DNA of 11,512 bases. It comes from Clostridia bacterium (GTDB lineage Bacteria; Bacillota_A; Clostridia; Oscillospirales; CAG-272). The first letter of the stretch is position 1; every line of letters begins with the position of its first letter. The stretch lies in assembly GCA_017959485.1 (NCBI GenBank), contig JAGDAM010000069.1, positions 1-11,512 on the forward strand. Reading direction: 5' to 3'. This document shows, piece by piece, positions 1-5,124 of the stretch. A program made the position numbers and the translations under genes. The notes under the pieces are model-generated. The model saw only the letters and a program-made list of their open reading frames with translations. It did not search any database and was not told the origin of the DNA.

Positions 1-365
1 CGGTTGAGTTTCCCGAGAGGTGCTGGGCGGGATGGTACGAGCACTGGGTCGTACGTACCGAAGGAAAACGGTTTTACAGATATCTGAAAAACGAAAGCGG
101 AGAGTTCGTCGGAGAAGCGGCTTATCACTGCGACGCGGACCTCGGCTGTCACGTCGCCGACGTGATAGTGTACGCAAAATACAGAGGCAGAGGATACGGT
201 GGGCAGGCGCTTGAGTTGCTTTGCTCTGCCGCAAAAAATAACGGTCTCGCGGTCCTTTACGACAATATTGCTGTCGATAATCCGGCGATTGGGCTTTTCC
301 TCCGTCACGGCTTTTCGGAAGAATACCGGACGGATGATATTATAATGCTGAAAAAAGAACTGTAA
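1..365 (+). CDS. GNAT-family N-acetyltransferase, 5' end outside the window
   Basis: The reading frame is open from base 3 to the TAA at 363-365, so only the C-terminal ~120 residues are visible and the true start lies upstream. A GTG at 162 is not a sensible start because the conserved fold begins before it. The acetyl-CoA pyrophosphate-binding motif A (R-x-x-G-x-G/A) is seen as RGRGYG at bases 183-200, followed by the helix GGQALELL. The C-terminal part, NPAIGLFLRHGFSEEYR, is the usual motif B region (N..A..L....GF). GNAT enzymes move an acetyl group from acetyl-CoA to an amine; the substrate cannot be told from this fragment. The stop codon shares its last base with the ATG of the following lysozyme gene, so the two are probably co-transcribed and translationally coupled. 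Family call is good; substrate is unknown. Confidence 0.78.
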   Translation, partial: VEFPERCWAGWYEHWVVRTEGKRFYRYLKNESGEFVGEAAYHCDADLGCHVADVIVYAKYRGRGYGGQALELLCSAAKNNGLAVLYDNIAVDNPAIGLFLRHGFSEEYRTDDIIMLKKEL

Positions 366-1132
366 TGAGCGACAAAAAACGATTTGTATTAAAGCATATA
401 ATCGCCGCGGTTATTGTTACCGCCTTTGTTGCCGCGGTTGTCGCCGCGTCGCTTTTTTACTTCGGCGTTGTTCATTTCAACAATCCCGATCCCGACGTTT
501 ATCCGGTCGTCGGAGTCGACGTCTCGTGTTATCAGGGAGATATCGACTGGCAGACGCTCGCAGGGCAGAATATCAGATTCGCGTTTATCAAAGCCACAGA
601 GGGTTCTTCGCTTGTCGATCCTAACTTTGAGTACAATTTTGCCGAAGCATCAAAAACGGGTCTGCTCATCGGAGCGTATCATTTTTTCAGCTTTGAATCC
701 TCCGGCGAAAAGCAGGCGGAGGTGTTCTGCGCCACGGTCAAGCCGGTTCCGGATATGCTTCCTCCGGTAATTGACGTCGAGTATTACGGACGGTTCAGTA
801 CCGCGTCGGATATCGATCTGCCAAAGATAAAAGAAGAGCTCCGTACGCTTGCCGACGCGCTGACCGACAGATACGGTGTGAAGCCAATCATTTATTGCGA
901 TGAGAGAACCTACGCCGACTTCGTGAAAGACGGTTTTTCGGATTGCGGTCTGTGGTACAGAAGCGTCTATTCGTCGCCGCCGTCGGACGTGAACTGGACC
1001 TTCTGGCAATATTCAAACCGGCAGGTTCTCGACGGATATCACGGGCGGGAACGGTATATCGACATGAACGTTTTTTTCGGCGACCCGGACGCGTTTTATT
1101 CATATTCGCAGGACCGGCAAAATGCGGAATAA
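365..1132 (+). CDS. Membrane-anchored GH25 lysozyme (muramidase)
   Basis: This 255-residue protein is a glycoside hydrolase family 25 enzyme, which cuts the beta-1,4 bond between N-acetylmuramic acid and N-acetylglucosamine in peptidoglycan. Residues 1-10 are basic and residues 11-36 form one hydrophobic helix with no clear cleavage site, so it is probably a signal anchor placing the enzyme on the outer face of the membrane. The catalytic domain starts at GVDVSCYQGDIDW (50-62, first conserved Asp D52). It continues through FAFIKATEG and GAYHFF, and carries the DxE catalytic pair in PPVIDVEYYG (D137, E139). The late FWQYS and YIDMN motifs are also present. The domain is complete (~205 residues) but has no separate cell-wall binding repeats. 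The ATG overlaps the stop of the preceding acetyltransferase gene by one base, and the upstream ribosome site is weak, consistent with coupling. Likely role is cell-wall remodelling; a secreted antibacterial role is less likely given the anchor. Confidence 0.92.
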   Translation: MSDKKRFVLKHIIAAVIVTAFVAAVVAASLFYFGVVHFNNPDPDVYPVVGVDVSCYQGDIDWQTLAGQNIRFAFIKATEGSSLVDPNFEYNFAEASKTGLLIGAYHFFSFESSGEKQAEVFCATVKPVPDMLPPVIDVEYYGRFSTASDIDLPKIKEELRTLADALTDRYGVKPIIYCDERTYADFVKDGFSDCGLWYRSVYSSPPSDVNWTFWQYSNRQVLDGYHGRERYIDMNVFFGDPDAFYSYSQDRQNAE

Positions 1133-1178
1133 CAGATTGGATTATCTTCTTGCGGAGCATTATTGATATTTGTGACAG

Positions 1179-1214
1179 CATCCCCCCGTCCGCCTTACGG
1201 CGGACGGGGGGATG
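1179..1214. terminator. GC-rich hairpin between convergent genes
   Basis: A perfect 16-bp stem (1179-1194 with 1199-1214) closes on a TTAC loop, and each arm carries a run of six C or G. It lies between the convergent lysozyme and TSUP genes, where a shared bidirectional terminator is expected. There is no U-tract directly after the stem on either strand. The nearest T run on the plus strand is at 1228-1232, so intrinsic termination may be weak, or the stem may mainly stabilise the 3' ends. Confidence 0.6.
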
Positions 1215-1249
1215 ATATCAATAAAGATTTTTGATCGATAACGGTACCG

Positions 1250-2038
1250 TCAGAACGTGAATCTGCAGAAGTTCCAGACGCAGACGATCATTACCGCGAC
1301 CATGGCGCCCTCGAAGAGGCGGGTGGCGGCGGAGGAGGGAAGCTTCTTCGATATGCGGGCTCCCGCTTCGCTGCCCGCGATGCCGCAGGCGACCATTCCG
1401 AAGAGCAGCCAAAGGTCCGGCGAAAAGCCGAGGCCTCCGGCGAGCGAGGTCAGAAGGGCGGTAAGCTGGCTCACCATAATGATGAACAGACTGTTCTGCG
1501 CCGCTGTCTTTGTCTCCATCGAGAAAAAGAAGTAAAGGACAGCCATATTGAAGGGACCGCCTCCGATTCCGAGGAATGCTCCGAGAGCGCCCAGTACCAG
1601 ACCGATTGCCAGGCAGGCCGCCGTCGAGCGCGTCTGCCGCGATTTGATTTTATCCTTGAATATCGTATAGACGAGCGTGGCAAGCGTGGCGGCGAACAGG
1701 AGGGCCGCCTGGACGCCTCCTGCGGTGTCGGGAGTTTCGAAGAGGGAAGATACCGCCCGGTATCCGTATTTGCCCGCAAAGCCGCCCAGAGCGGCTCCTG
1801 CGGCGAGCGGGACAGACACCCGGTAGTCGACTTCTGAGTCGCGCGTGACTATCCCGCGTCCCACCGACCAGAGCGACATGGCGAGTACCGTGCAGCCGGA
1901 CAGAAAGTTTATCTCGGCCACAGGCGCCGAGCCGGTCGCGTCGAGGATGGGCTTCATCAGCACGCCGCCCCCCATGCCGCAGATCTTTCCAATCACGCTG
2001 GCGAGCAGGGCGACGGTGTAAAAGATAAAATAGAGCAT
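1250..2038 (-). CDS. TSUP (TauE/SafE) family membrane transporter
   Basis: This 262-residue, very hydrophobic protein has the two-repeat plan of the TSUP family, with related glycine-rich motifs at the start of each half: IGKICGMGGG (16-25) and GAFLGIGGG (153-161). Both are followed by hydrophobic helices. About eight membrane segments are likely, with a basic cytosolic loop near 128-138 (KDKIKSRQTR). TSUP proteins move small sulfur-containing or organic anions such as sulfite, thiosulfate, sulfoacetate or sulfide. The gene starts only 3 nt after the stop of the cysteine synthase-type gene and has no good ribosome site of its own, so it is probably translated by coupling. That context favours a sulfur compound, either uptake of a sulfur source for cysteine synthesis or export of excess sulfite or sulfide. 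The direction of transport cannot be read from sequence. Family is secure, substrate is inferred. Confidence 0.87.
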   Translation of the reverse strand: MLYFIFYTVALLASVIGKICGMGGGVLMKPILDATGSAPVAEINFLSGCTVLAMSLWSVGRGIVTRDSEVDYRVSVPLAAGAALGGFAGKYGYRAVSSLFETPDTAGGVQAALLFAATLATLVYTIFKDKIKSRQTRSTAACLAIGLVLGALGAFLGIGGGPFNMAVLYFFFSMETKTAAQNSLFIIMVSQLTALLTSLAGGLGFSPDLWLLFGMVACGIAGSEAGARISKKLPSSAATRLFEGAMVAVMIVCVWNFCRFTF

Positions 2039-2041
2039 AAA

Positions 2042-2968
2042 TCAGTCGAACAGCGGGGTGGAGAAGTATCTCTCGGCGGTGTCGGGGAGCACGGTGACGA
2101 CCGTTTTCCCGGCGCCGAGTTTCTTCGCCATGCGGATCGCCGCGGCGACGTTGGTCCCGCTCGAGATTCCGCACATCAGTCCCTCGAGACGGGCAAGATC
2201 CTTCGCCGTTCTGATGGCTTCTTCGTCGGAGATTACGCAGATACCGTCGTATATATCGCGGTTGAGTATGCCGGGGATGAGTCCGTCGCCGATACCCATC
2301 TGACTGTGCGTCCCGATGCTTCCGCCCGCCAGTATCGCGGCGTTTTCCGGTTCGACAGCCCAGATAAGTATATCGGGATAGTGCGACTTCAGCACCTCGC
2401 CGACACCGGTGATCGTTCCGCCTGTCCCGATCCCCGAGCAGAAGCCGTCGATGGGACGGTCGGCCTCGCGAAGGATCTCGATGGCTGTCAGTTCGCGGTG
2501 AACGCGGGTGTTGGCGGGGTTCTCGAACTGCTGGGGAATGTATACGCGCGGGTCTTCGGCAGCCATCCGCTCGGCGGTGGATATGCATTTCTGAATGCAT
2601 TCGCCGATGTTTCCGTCGTCGTGGATGAGTATCGTCTCGGCTCCGTAATGCTCGACCAGCTTTTTGCGCTCCGCCGATACCGAGTCGGGCATAATAATGA
2701 CCGTACGGTAGCCGCGGACGGCGCCTACGAGCGCGAGGCCGATTCCCTGATTGCCCGACGTGGGTTCGACGATTATCGAATCCGGCCCGATGAGCCCCCG
2801 CTCCTCGGCGCTTCTGATCATATAATAGGCGGTTCGCGTCTTTATTGATCCGCCTACGTTCAGCCCTTCGTATTTGACAAGTATTTCGGCTCCGCCTTCG
2901 GGAGCCATCTTCGAGAGACGGATGAGCGGAGTACCGCCCATCGCTTCGAGAACGTTGCAATATATCAT
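2042..2968 (-). CDS. cysK: Cysteine synthase-type PLP enzyme (O-acetylserine sulfhydrylase family)
   Basis: This 308-residue fold-type II PLP enzyme would make cysteine from O-acetylserine and sulfide. The PLP Schiff-base lysine is K43 in GGSIKTRTA. The substrate-binding loop is TSGNQG (70-75), the QFENPAN segment is at 147-153, and the glycine loop gripping the PLP phosphate is GTGGT (181-185). The C-terminus, PDTAERYFSTPLF, matches CysK proteins. Length is normal. A longer frame reaches 3067, but I chose the ATG at 2966-2968: it has a GGAG site just upstream, lies about 35 nt after the predicted transcription start, and gives the family's usual N-terminus. Two core motifs differ from classical CysK: KTR replaces KDR after the lysine, and TSGNQG replaces TSGNTG. 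A related activity (cystathionine beta-synthase-like, or another beta-replacement enzyme) therefore remains possible. It leads a two-gene operon with the TSUP transporter. The symbol names the closest known family. Confidence 0.87.
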   Translation of the reverse strand: MIYCNVLEAMGGTPLIRLSKMAPEGGAEILVKYEGLNVGGSIKTRTAYYMIRSAEERGLIGPDSIIVEPTSGNQGIGLALVGAVRGYRTVIIMPDSVSAERKKLVEHYGAETILIHDDGNIGECIQKCISTAERMAAEDPRVYIPQQFENPANTRVHRELTAIEILREADRPIDGFCSGIGTGGTITGVGEVLKSHYPDILIWAVEPENAAILAGGSIGTHSQMGIGDGLIPGILNRDIYDGICVISDEEAIRTAKDLARLEGLMCGISSGTNVAAAIRMAKKLGAGKTVVTVLPDTAERYFSTPLFD

Positions 2969-2981
2969 TTTTCGCTCCGAA

Positions 2982-3005
2982 ATACGTTTGACGTTAAAGA
3001 CGTAT
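2982..3005. promoter_or_regulatory. Inverted repeat in the leader of the cysteine synthase operon, candidate operator
   Basis: The 6-bp arms ATACGT (2982-2987) and ACGTAT (3000-3005) are separated by 12 nt. They start at about the predicted transcription start of the leftward operon and cover its untranslated leader, a position suited to repression. No regulator can be named, and arms this short may arise by chance. Confidence 0.3.
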
Positions 3006-3008
3006 ATA

Positions 3009-3037
3009 ATTATACCTTTTTGAGGCGGGAAAGTCAA
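3009..3037 (-). promoter_or_regulatory. Sigma-A promoter for the cysteine synthase-transporter operon
   Basis: Read on the minus strand, the -35 box is TTGACT (3037-3032) and the -10 box is a perfect TATAAT (3014-3009), with a 17-nt spacer. Transcription should start near base 3002, giving a leader of about 35 nt with a GGAG ribosome site before the ATG at 2968. A run of eight T on the plus strand (eight A on the minus strand) lies just upstream of the -35 box and could act as an UP-like element. Confidence 0.82.
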
Positions 3038-3055
3038 TTTTTTTTGCGTAAACTC

Positions 3056-3084
3056 TTGACAGATCATATACTTCGTGATATGAT
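3056..3084 (+). promoter_or_regulatory. Sigma-A promoter for the padR operon
   Basis: A perfect -35 box TTGACA (3056-3061) and a -10 box TATGAT (3079-3084) are separated by 17 nt. Transcription should start near 3091, leaving a leader of about 18 nt that holds the AAGGGAGG ribosome site (3095-3102) six bases before the ATG. The -35 box lies about 20 bp from that of the divergent cysteine synthase promoter, so the two may influence each other. Confidence 0.85.
3063..3084. promoter_or_regulatory. Probable PadR operator overlapping the -10 box
   Basis: A perfect inverted repeat, ATCATAT (3063-3069) and ATATGAT (3078-3084), has an 8-nt spacer. The right arm contains the whole -10 box and the left arm lies in the promoter spacer. 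Known PadR-family operators are dyads with an 8-nt spacer (ATGT-N8-ACAT type), and these arms have the same geometry with a related AT-rich core. Since the first gene of the operon encodes a PadR protein, autorepression is the simplest reading. The sequence shows the dyad; its binding partner is inferred. Confidence 0.6.
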
Positions 3085-3108
3085 ATATACCGTTAAGGGA
3101 GGTATCTG

Positions 3109-3432
3109 ATGGACATACAGCTTAAACGCGGTCTGCTGGACGTCTGCGTCCTGGCCGCTATCAGGAAAGAGGATTCCTACGGCTACAAGATTATAAAAGA
3201 TCTGAAGCCCTGTATCGAGCTGTCGGAATCCACTCTCTACACCATCCTCAAGCGCCTCGAAACGGCCGGACTAATGACGGTTCGGACGTCGGAGCACGAC
3301 GGGCGTCTGCGAAAATACTATCATATAACCGACGCGGGCGCAGCGCGTATCGAGGATTTCAAAAACGAGTGGAAAGAGGTAATAACCGTTTACGATTTCG
3401 TGACGGGGGAGGAACGGCATGAACAAGCGTGA
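3109..3432 (+). CDS. PadR-family transcriptional regulator
   Basis: This 107-residue protein is a PadR winged-helix repressor of the short (subfamily 2) type. The fold reads clearly: N-terminal helix LKRGLLDVCVLAAI (5-18), then DSYGYKIIKDL (22-32), recognition helix SESTLYTILKRLE (39-51), and beta-wing 55-74 ending RKYYHIT. A C-terminal helix (EDFKNEWKEVITVYDFV) should form the dimer interface. A strong ribosome site (AAGGGAGG) lies six bases upstream. The gene overlaps the next one by 14 bp. PadR followed by HAAS-domain and DUF4097 genes is a recurring arrangement in Bacillota, in which the regulator controls its own membrane-associated partners, often in response to envelope stress or antimicrobials. 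The inducer cannot be seen here. The inverted repeat on its own promoter supports autoregulation. Confidence 0.93.
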   Translation: MDIQLKRGLLDVCVLAAIRKEDSYGYKIIKDLKPCIELSESTLYTILKRLETAGLMTVRTSEHDGRLRKYYHITDAGAARIEDFKNEWKEVITVYDFVTGEERHEQA

Positions 3433-4018
3433 GTTTTCGGAGGAGCTCAGCCGGGCTCTGAACGGACTCCCGGAAGAGGACGTGGCCGAAAGAGTCGCCT
3501 TTTACGGGGAGATGATCGACGACCGCGTAGAGGAGGGAATGAGCGAGGAGGAGGCGGTCGCCGGCATCGGACCGGTGGACGGGATCGCCTCGCAGATTAT
3601 CGCGGAGACGCCGATCGGAAAAATAGTCAGGGAGCGCATCAGACCCAAGCGATCCGTAAAGACCTGGGAGACGGTGCTGATAATACTCGGATTCCCGGTT
3701 TGGTTTGCGCTGATTGTCGCGGCGTTTGCCGTCGTGTTCTCTCTGTACGTTGCGCTCTGGTCGCTCGTGATTTCGCTCTGGGCCGTCGAGATATCGCTCT
3801 GGGCGGGAGCGGCCGGATCCGCGGGAATGGCCGCGTATTATATCTATTGCGGGGACCCCGTGAGCGCCGCGCTTCTGTTCGGAGTCGGGCTTGTCTGCGC
3901 GGGCCTTTCGGTTTTCCTGTTCCCCGGCTGCCTTGCGGCTTCGAAGGGGACCGCGAGACTGGCAAAACGTATAGTTCGGGGAATTAAAAAAGCACTTGCA
4001 AAGGAGAATTCAAAATGA
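3419..4018 (+). CDS. HAAS (DUF1700) domain membrane protein
   Basis: This 199-residue protein has an N-terminal soluble HAAS/DUF1700 domain (about 1-70). Its typical pattern, MNKREFSEELSRAL, is followed by LPEEDVAERVAFYGEMIDDR and the acidic EEGMSEEEAVAGIG segment. Residues 81 to about 180 hold three or four closely packed hydrophobic segments with many Trp and Ala (for example SLYVALWSLVISLWAVEISL). The tail is basic and should be cytosolic. HAAS domains are helical modules found almost only beside PadR regulators and are thought to relay membrane signals to them; the mechanism is not established. The ATG lies inside the padR gene six bases after a GGGGGAGG ribosome site (3405-3412), and the TGA overlaps the next ATG by 4 bp. 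All three proteins are therefore probably made together. Confidence 0.9.
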   Translation: MNKREFSEELSRALNGLPEEDVAERVAFYGEMIDDRVEEGMSEEEAVAGIGPVDGIASQIIAETPIGKIVRERIRPKRSVKTWETVLIILGFPVWFALIVAAFAVVFSLYVALWSLVISLWAVEISLWAGAAGSAGMAAYYIYCGDPVSAALLFGVGLVCAGLSVFLFPGCLAASKGTARLAKRIVRGIKKALAKENSK

Positions 4019-4983
4019 AGGCCGGAATTATTATCGGGGGTGCGGTTCTTTTGATCGCCGGGATAGCGCTTATCGTTTTCGCCCTGCTGTCGGGCGGTAC
4101 CGTTTTTCATTTCGGTACCGGCAGCGAGGTGACGTCGACCTACACTCCCGGAGAAGAATATGACTCAATACTGGTGAGTACAGACGTTACGGATATTGTC
4201 TTCGCAAAATCCGAAGACGGGAAGACGACCGTCGTCTGCAGCGAAAGAGAGCACGCGCGTCACTCGGTGAAGATCGAAAACGGAACTCTTAAGATAATCA
4301 GAGAATTCGAGAACGACTCGCTGCCGTGGACCGGCCTGTGGAATCCGACGATGAAGGTTACCGTCTATCTGCCGGGCGAGAGCTTTGAATCGCTAAAGAT
4401 TTCCGCCGCCACCGGCGACATGACCGTCCCCGACGGTTTTGCGTTCAAGTCTGCCGAAATAACCCTGTCGACCGGCGACACGGTATTCAATTCCGACGTC
4501 GCAGGGACGCTTAAGATAACCGCGAGCACCGGGGACGTCTCTCTCGACGGGGTATCGGCGGGCGACGTTTCCCTGACGGTGACGACCGGGAAAGCGGTCT
4601 GCTCCGATCTGAGGGCGGCGGGCGACCTGTCGGTGAGCGTTTCCACCGGCAAAGCCGAACTGACCGGTGTCAGATGCGGAAGAAACTTCTCGTCGACGGG
4701 AGGCACCGGAAAGATCATAATGAAGGATCTTATCGCCGAAGGAACGATTACGATTGAAAGAACGACCGGCGACGTGCGTTTCGACGGATGCGACGCGGCC
4801 GGGATAACCGTGAAAACGTCGACCGGAGACGTCAGCGGCGAGCTTCTGACTCCCAAGACGTTCAACGCAAGGTCTACTACCGGAGACGTCAGCGTTCCCG
4901 CTTCACAGTCCGGAGGAGGATGCGAGATCCGGACGACGACCGGAGATATCGGCATTACGGTGAGCGGAAAAGGCGCGGAATAA
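4015..4983 (+). CDS. DUF4097-family beta-strand repeat protein, membrane anchored
   Basis: This 322-residue protein starts with one hydrophobic helix (about 4-26, AGIIIGGAVLLIAGIALIVF), probably an uncleaved anchor with the rest outside the cell. Residues 100-320 are a regular series of short beta strands, each carrying a TG-D or TG-K turn. There are ten such turns, at residues 133, 153, 172, 191, 211, 231, 251, 270, 289 and 309, so the step is always 19 or 20 residues. This is typical of DUF4097/DUF4098 proteins, sometimes labelled putative adhesins, and predicts a right-handed beta-helix or ladder. Function is unknown; the operon suggests an envelope-sensing or envelope-protecting role together with the HAAS protein and PadR. 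A good AAAGGAGA ribosome site precedes the ATG, which overlaps the previous stop by 4 bp. The gene ends just before a terminator hairpin. Confidence 0.88.
   Translation: MKAGIIIGGAVLLIAGIALIVFALLSGGTVFHFGTGSEVTSTYTPGEEYDSILVSTDVTDIVFAKSEDGKTTVVCSEREHARHSVKIENGTLKIIREFENDSLPWTGLWNPTMKVTVYLPGESFESLKISAATGDMTVPDGFAFKSAEITLSTGDTVFNSDVAGTLKITASTGDVSLDGVSAGDVSLTVTTGKAVCSDLRAAGDLSVSVSTGKAELTGVRCGRNFSSTGGTGKIIMKDLIAEGTITIERTTGDVRFDGCDAAGITVKTSTGDVSGELLTPKTFNARSTTGDVSVPASQSGGGCEIRTTTGDIGITVSGKGAE
4411..4947 (+). repeat. Ten-fold TG[D/K] turn repeat, 19-20 residue period
   Basis: Ten ACC-GG-(G/C/A)-(GAC, GAT, AAA or AAG) units encode Thr-Gly-Asp/Lys turns spaced 57 or 60 nt apart. Seven are TGD, and the three TGK turns are consecutive in the middle (units 4-6). 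Two units share an identical 16-bp DNA stretch, ACCGGAGACGTCAGCG, at 4822-4837 and 4879-4894. Most other units differ at synonymous positions, so most of the duplication is old and kept by protein structure. Confidence 0.85.
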
Positions 4984-5029
4984 GCCGCGCGCGCGAGTTG
5001 CTCGGTATTGCCGAAAATAATAATTCTAA

Positions 5030-5058
5030 TTGAAATATCCGCCGTTTTATGATATACT
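5030..5058 (+). promoter_or_regulatory. Sigma-A promoter for the AAA protease-RyR operon, inside a terminator
   Basis: A -35 box TTGAAA (5030-5035), a 17-nt spacer and a -10 box TATACT (5053-5058) sit exactly over the left arm and loop of the terminator hairpin at 5037-5079. Initiation would be near 5065, inside the right arm. RNAs from this promoter therefore lack the left arm and cannot form the terminator. The leader is about 60 nt and includes a GGGAG ribosome site (5110-5114) ten bases before the ATG at 5125. Confidence 0.65.
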
Positions 5059-5083
5059 TTATCTCATAAGACGGCGGATTTTT
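5037..5083 (+). terminator. Rho-independent terminator of the padR operon
   Basis: A 16-bp stem (5037-5052 with 5064-5079) has one G-U wobble, an 11-nt loop (TATACTTTATC) and a GC-rich base (ATCCGCCG / CGGCGGAT). It is followed by a T run at 5079-5083. An A run (5033-5035) precedes the stem, so some termination on the opposite strand is possible. It lies 53 bp after the DUF4097 stop. The 45 bp between that stop and the -35 box (4984-5029) begin with a short GCGC-rich run; I see nothing else there. Confidence 0.85.
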
Positions 5084-5124
5084 GTCGATAACGATCCGCT
5101 TTCGGATACGGGAGATTTCTTACT

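Noticed and set aside
1233..1241. The 9-mer TCGATAACG occurs here and again near 5085
   Set aside because: Nine bases only, in unrelated contexts (a convergent 3' region and a leader); not enough to claim a shared element.
1650..2960. 436-codon minus-strand frame overlapping both sulfur genes
   Set aside because: Arginine-rich out-of-frame translation of the cysteine synthase and transporter genes, which have clear motifs in their own frames.
2969..3067. 33-residue N-terminal extension of the cysteine synthase
   Set aside because: It would run back through the operon's own promoter boxes (3009-3037); the internal ATG at 2968 has a good ribosome site and gives the normal family length.
4099..4126. 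GGTACC repeated 18 nt apart within the DUF4097 gene
   Set aside because: A short self-complementary hexamer inside coding sequence; chance recurrence is likely and no function follows from its position.
5094..5107. ATCCG-CTTT-CGGAT hairpin in the leader of the protease gene
   Set aside because: A 5-bp stem is weak and sits before the ribosome site without covering it; a riboswitch or attenuator cannot be supported.
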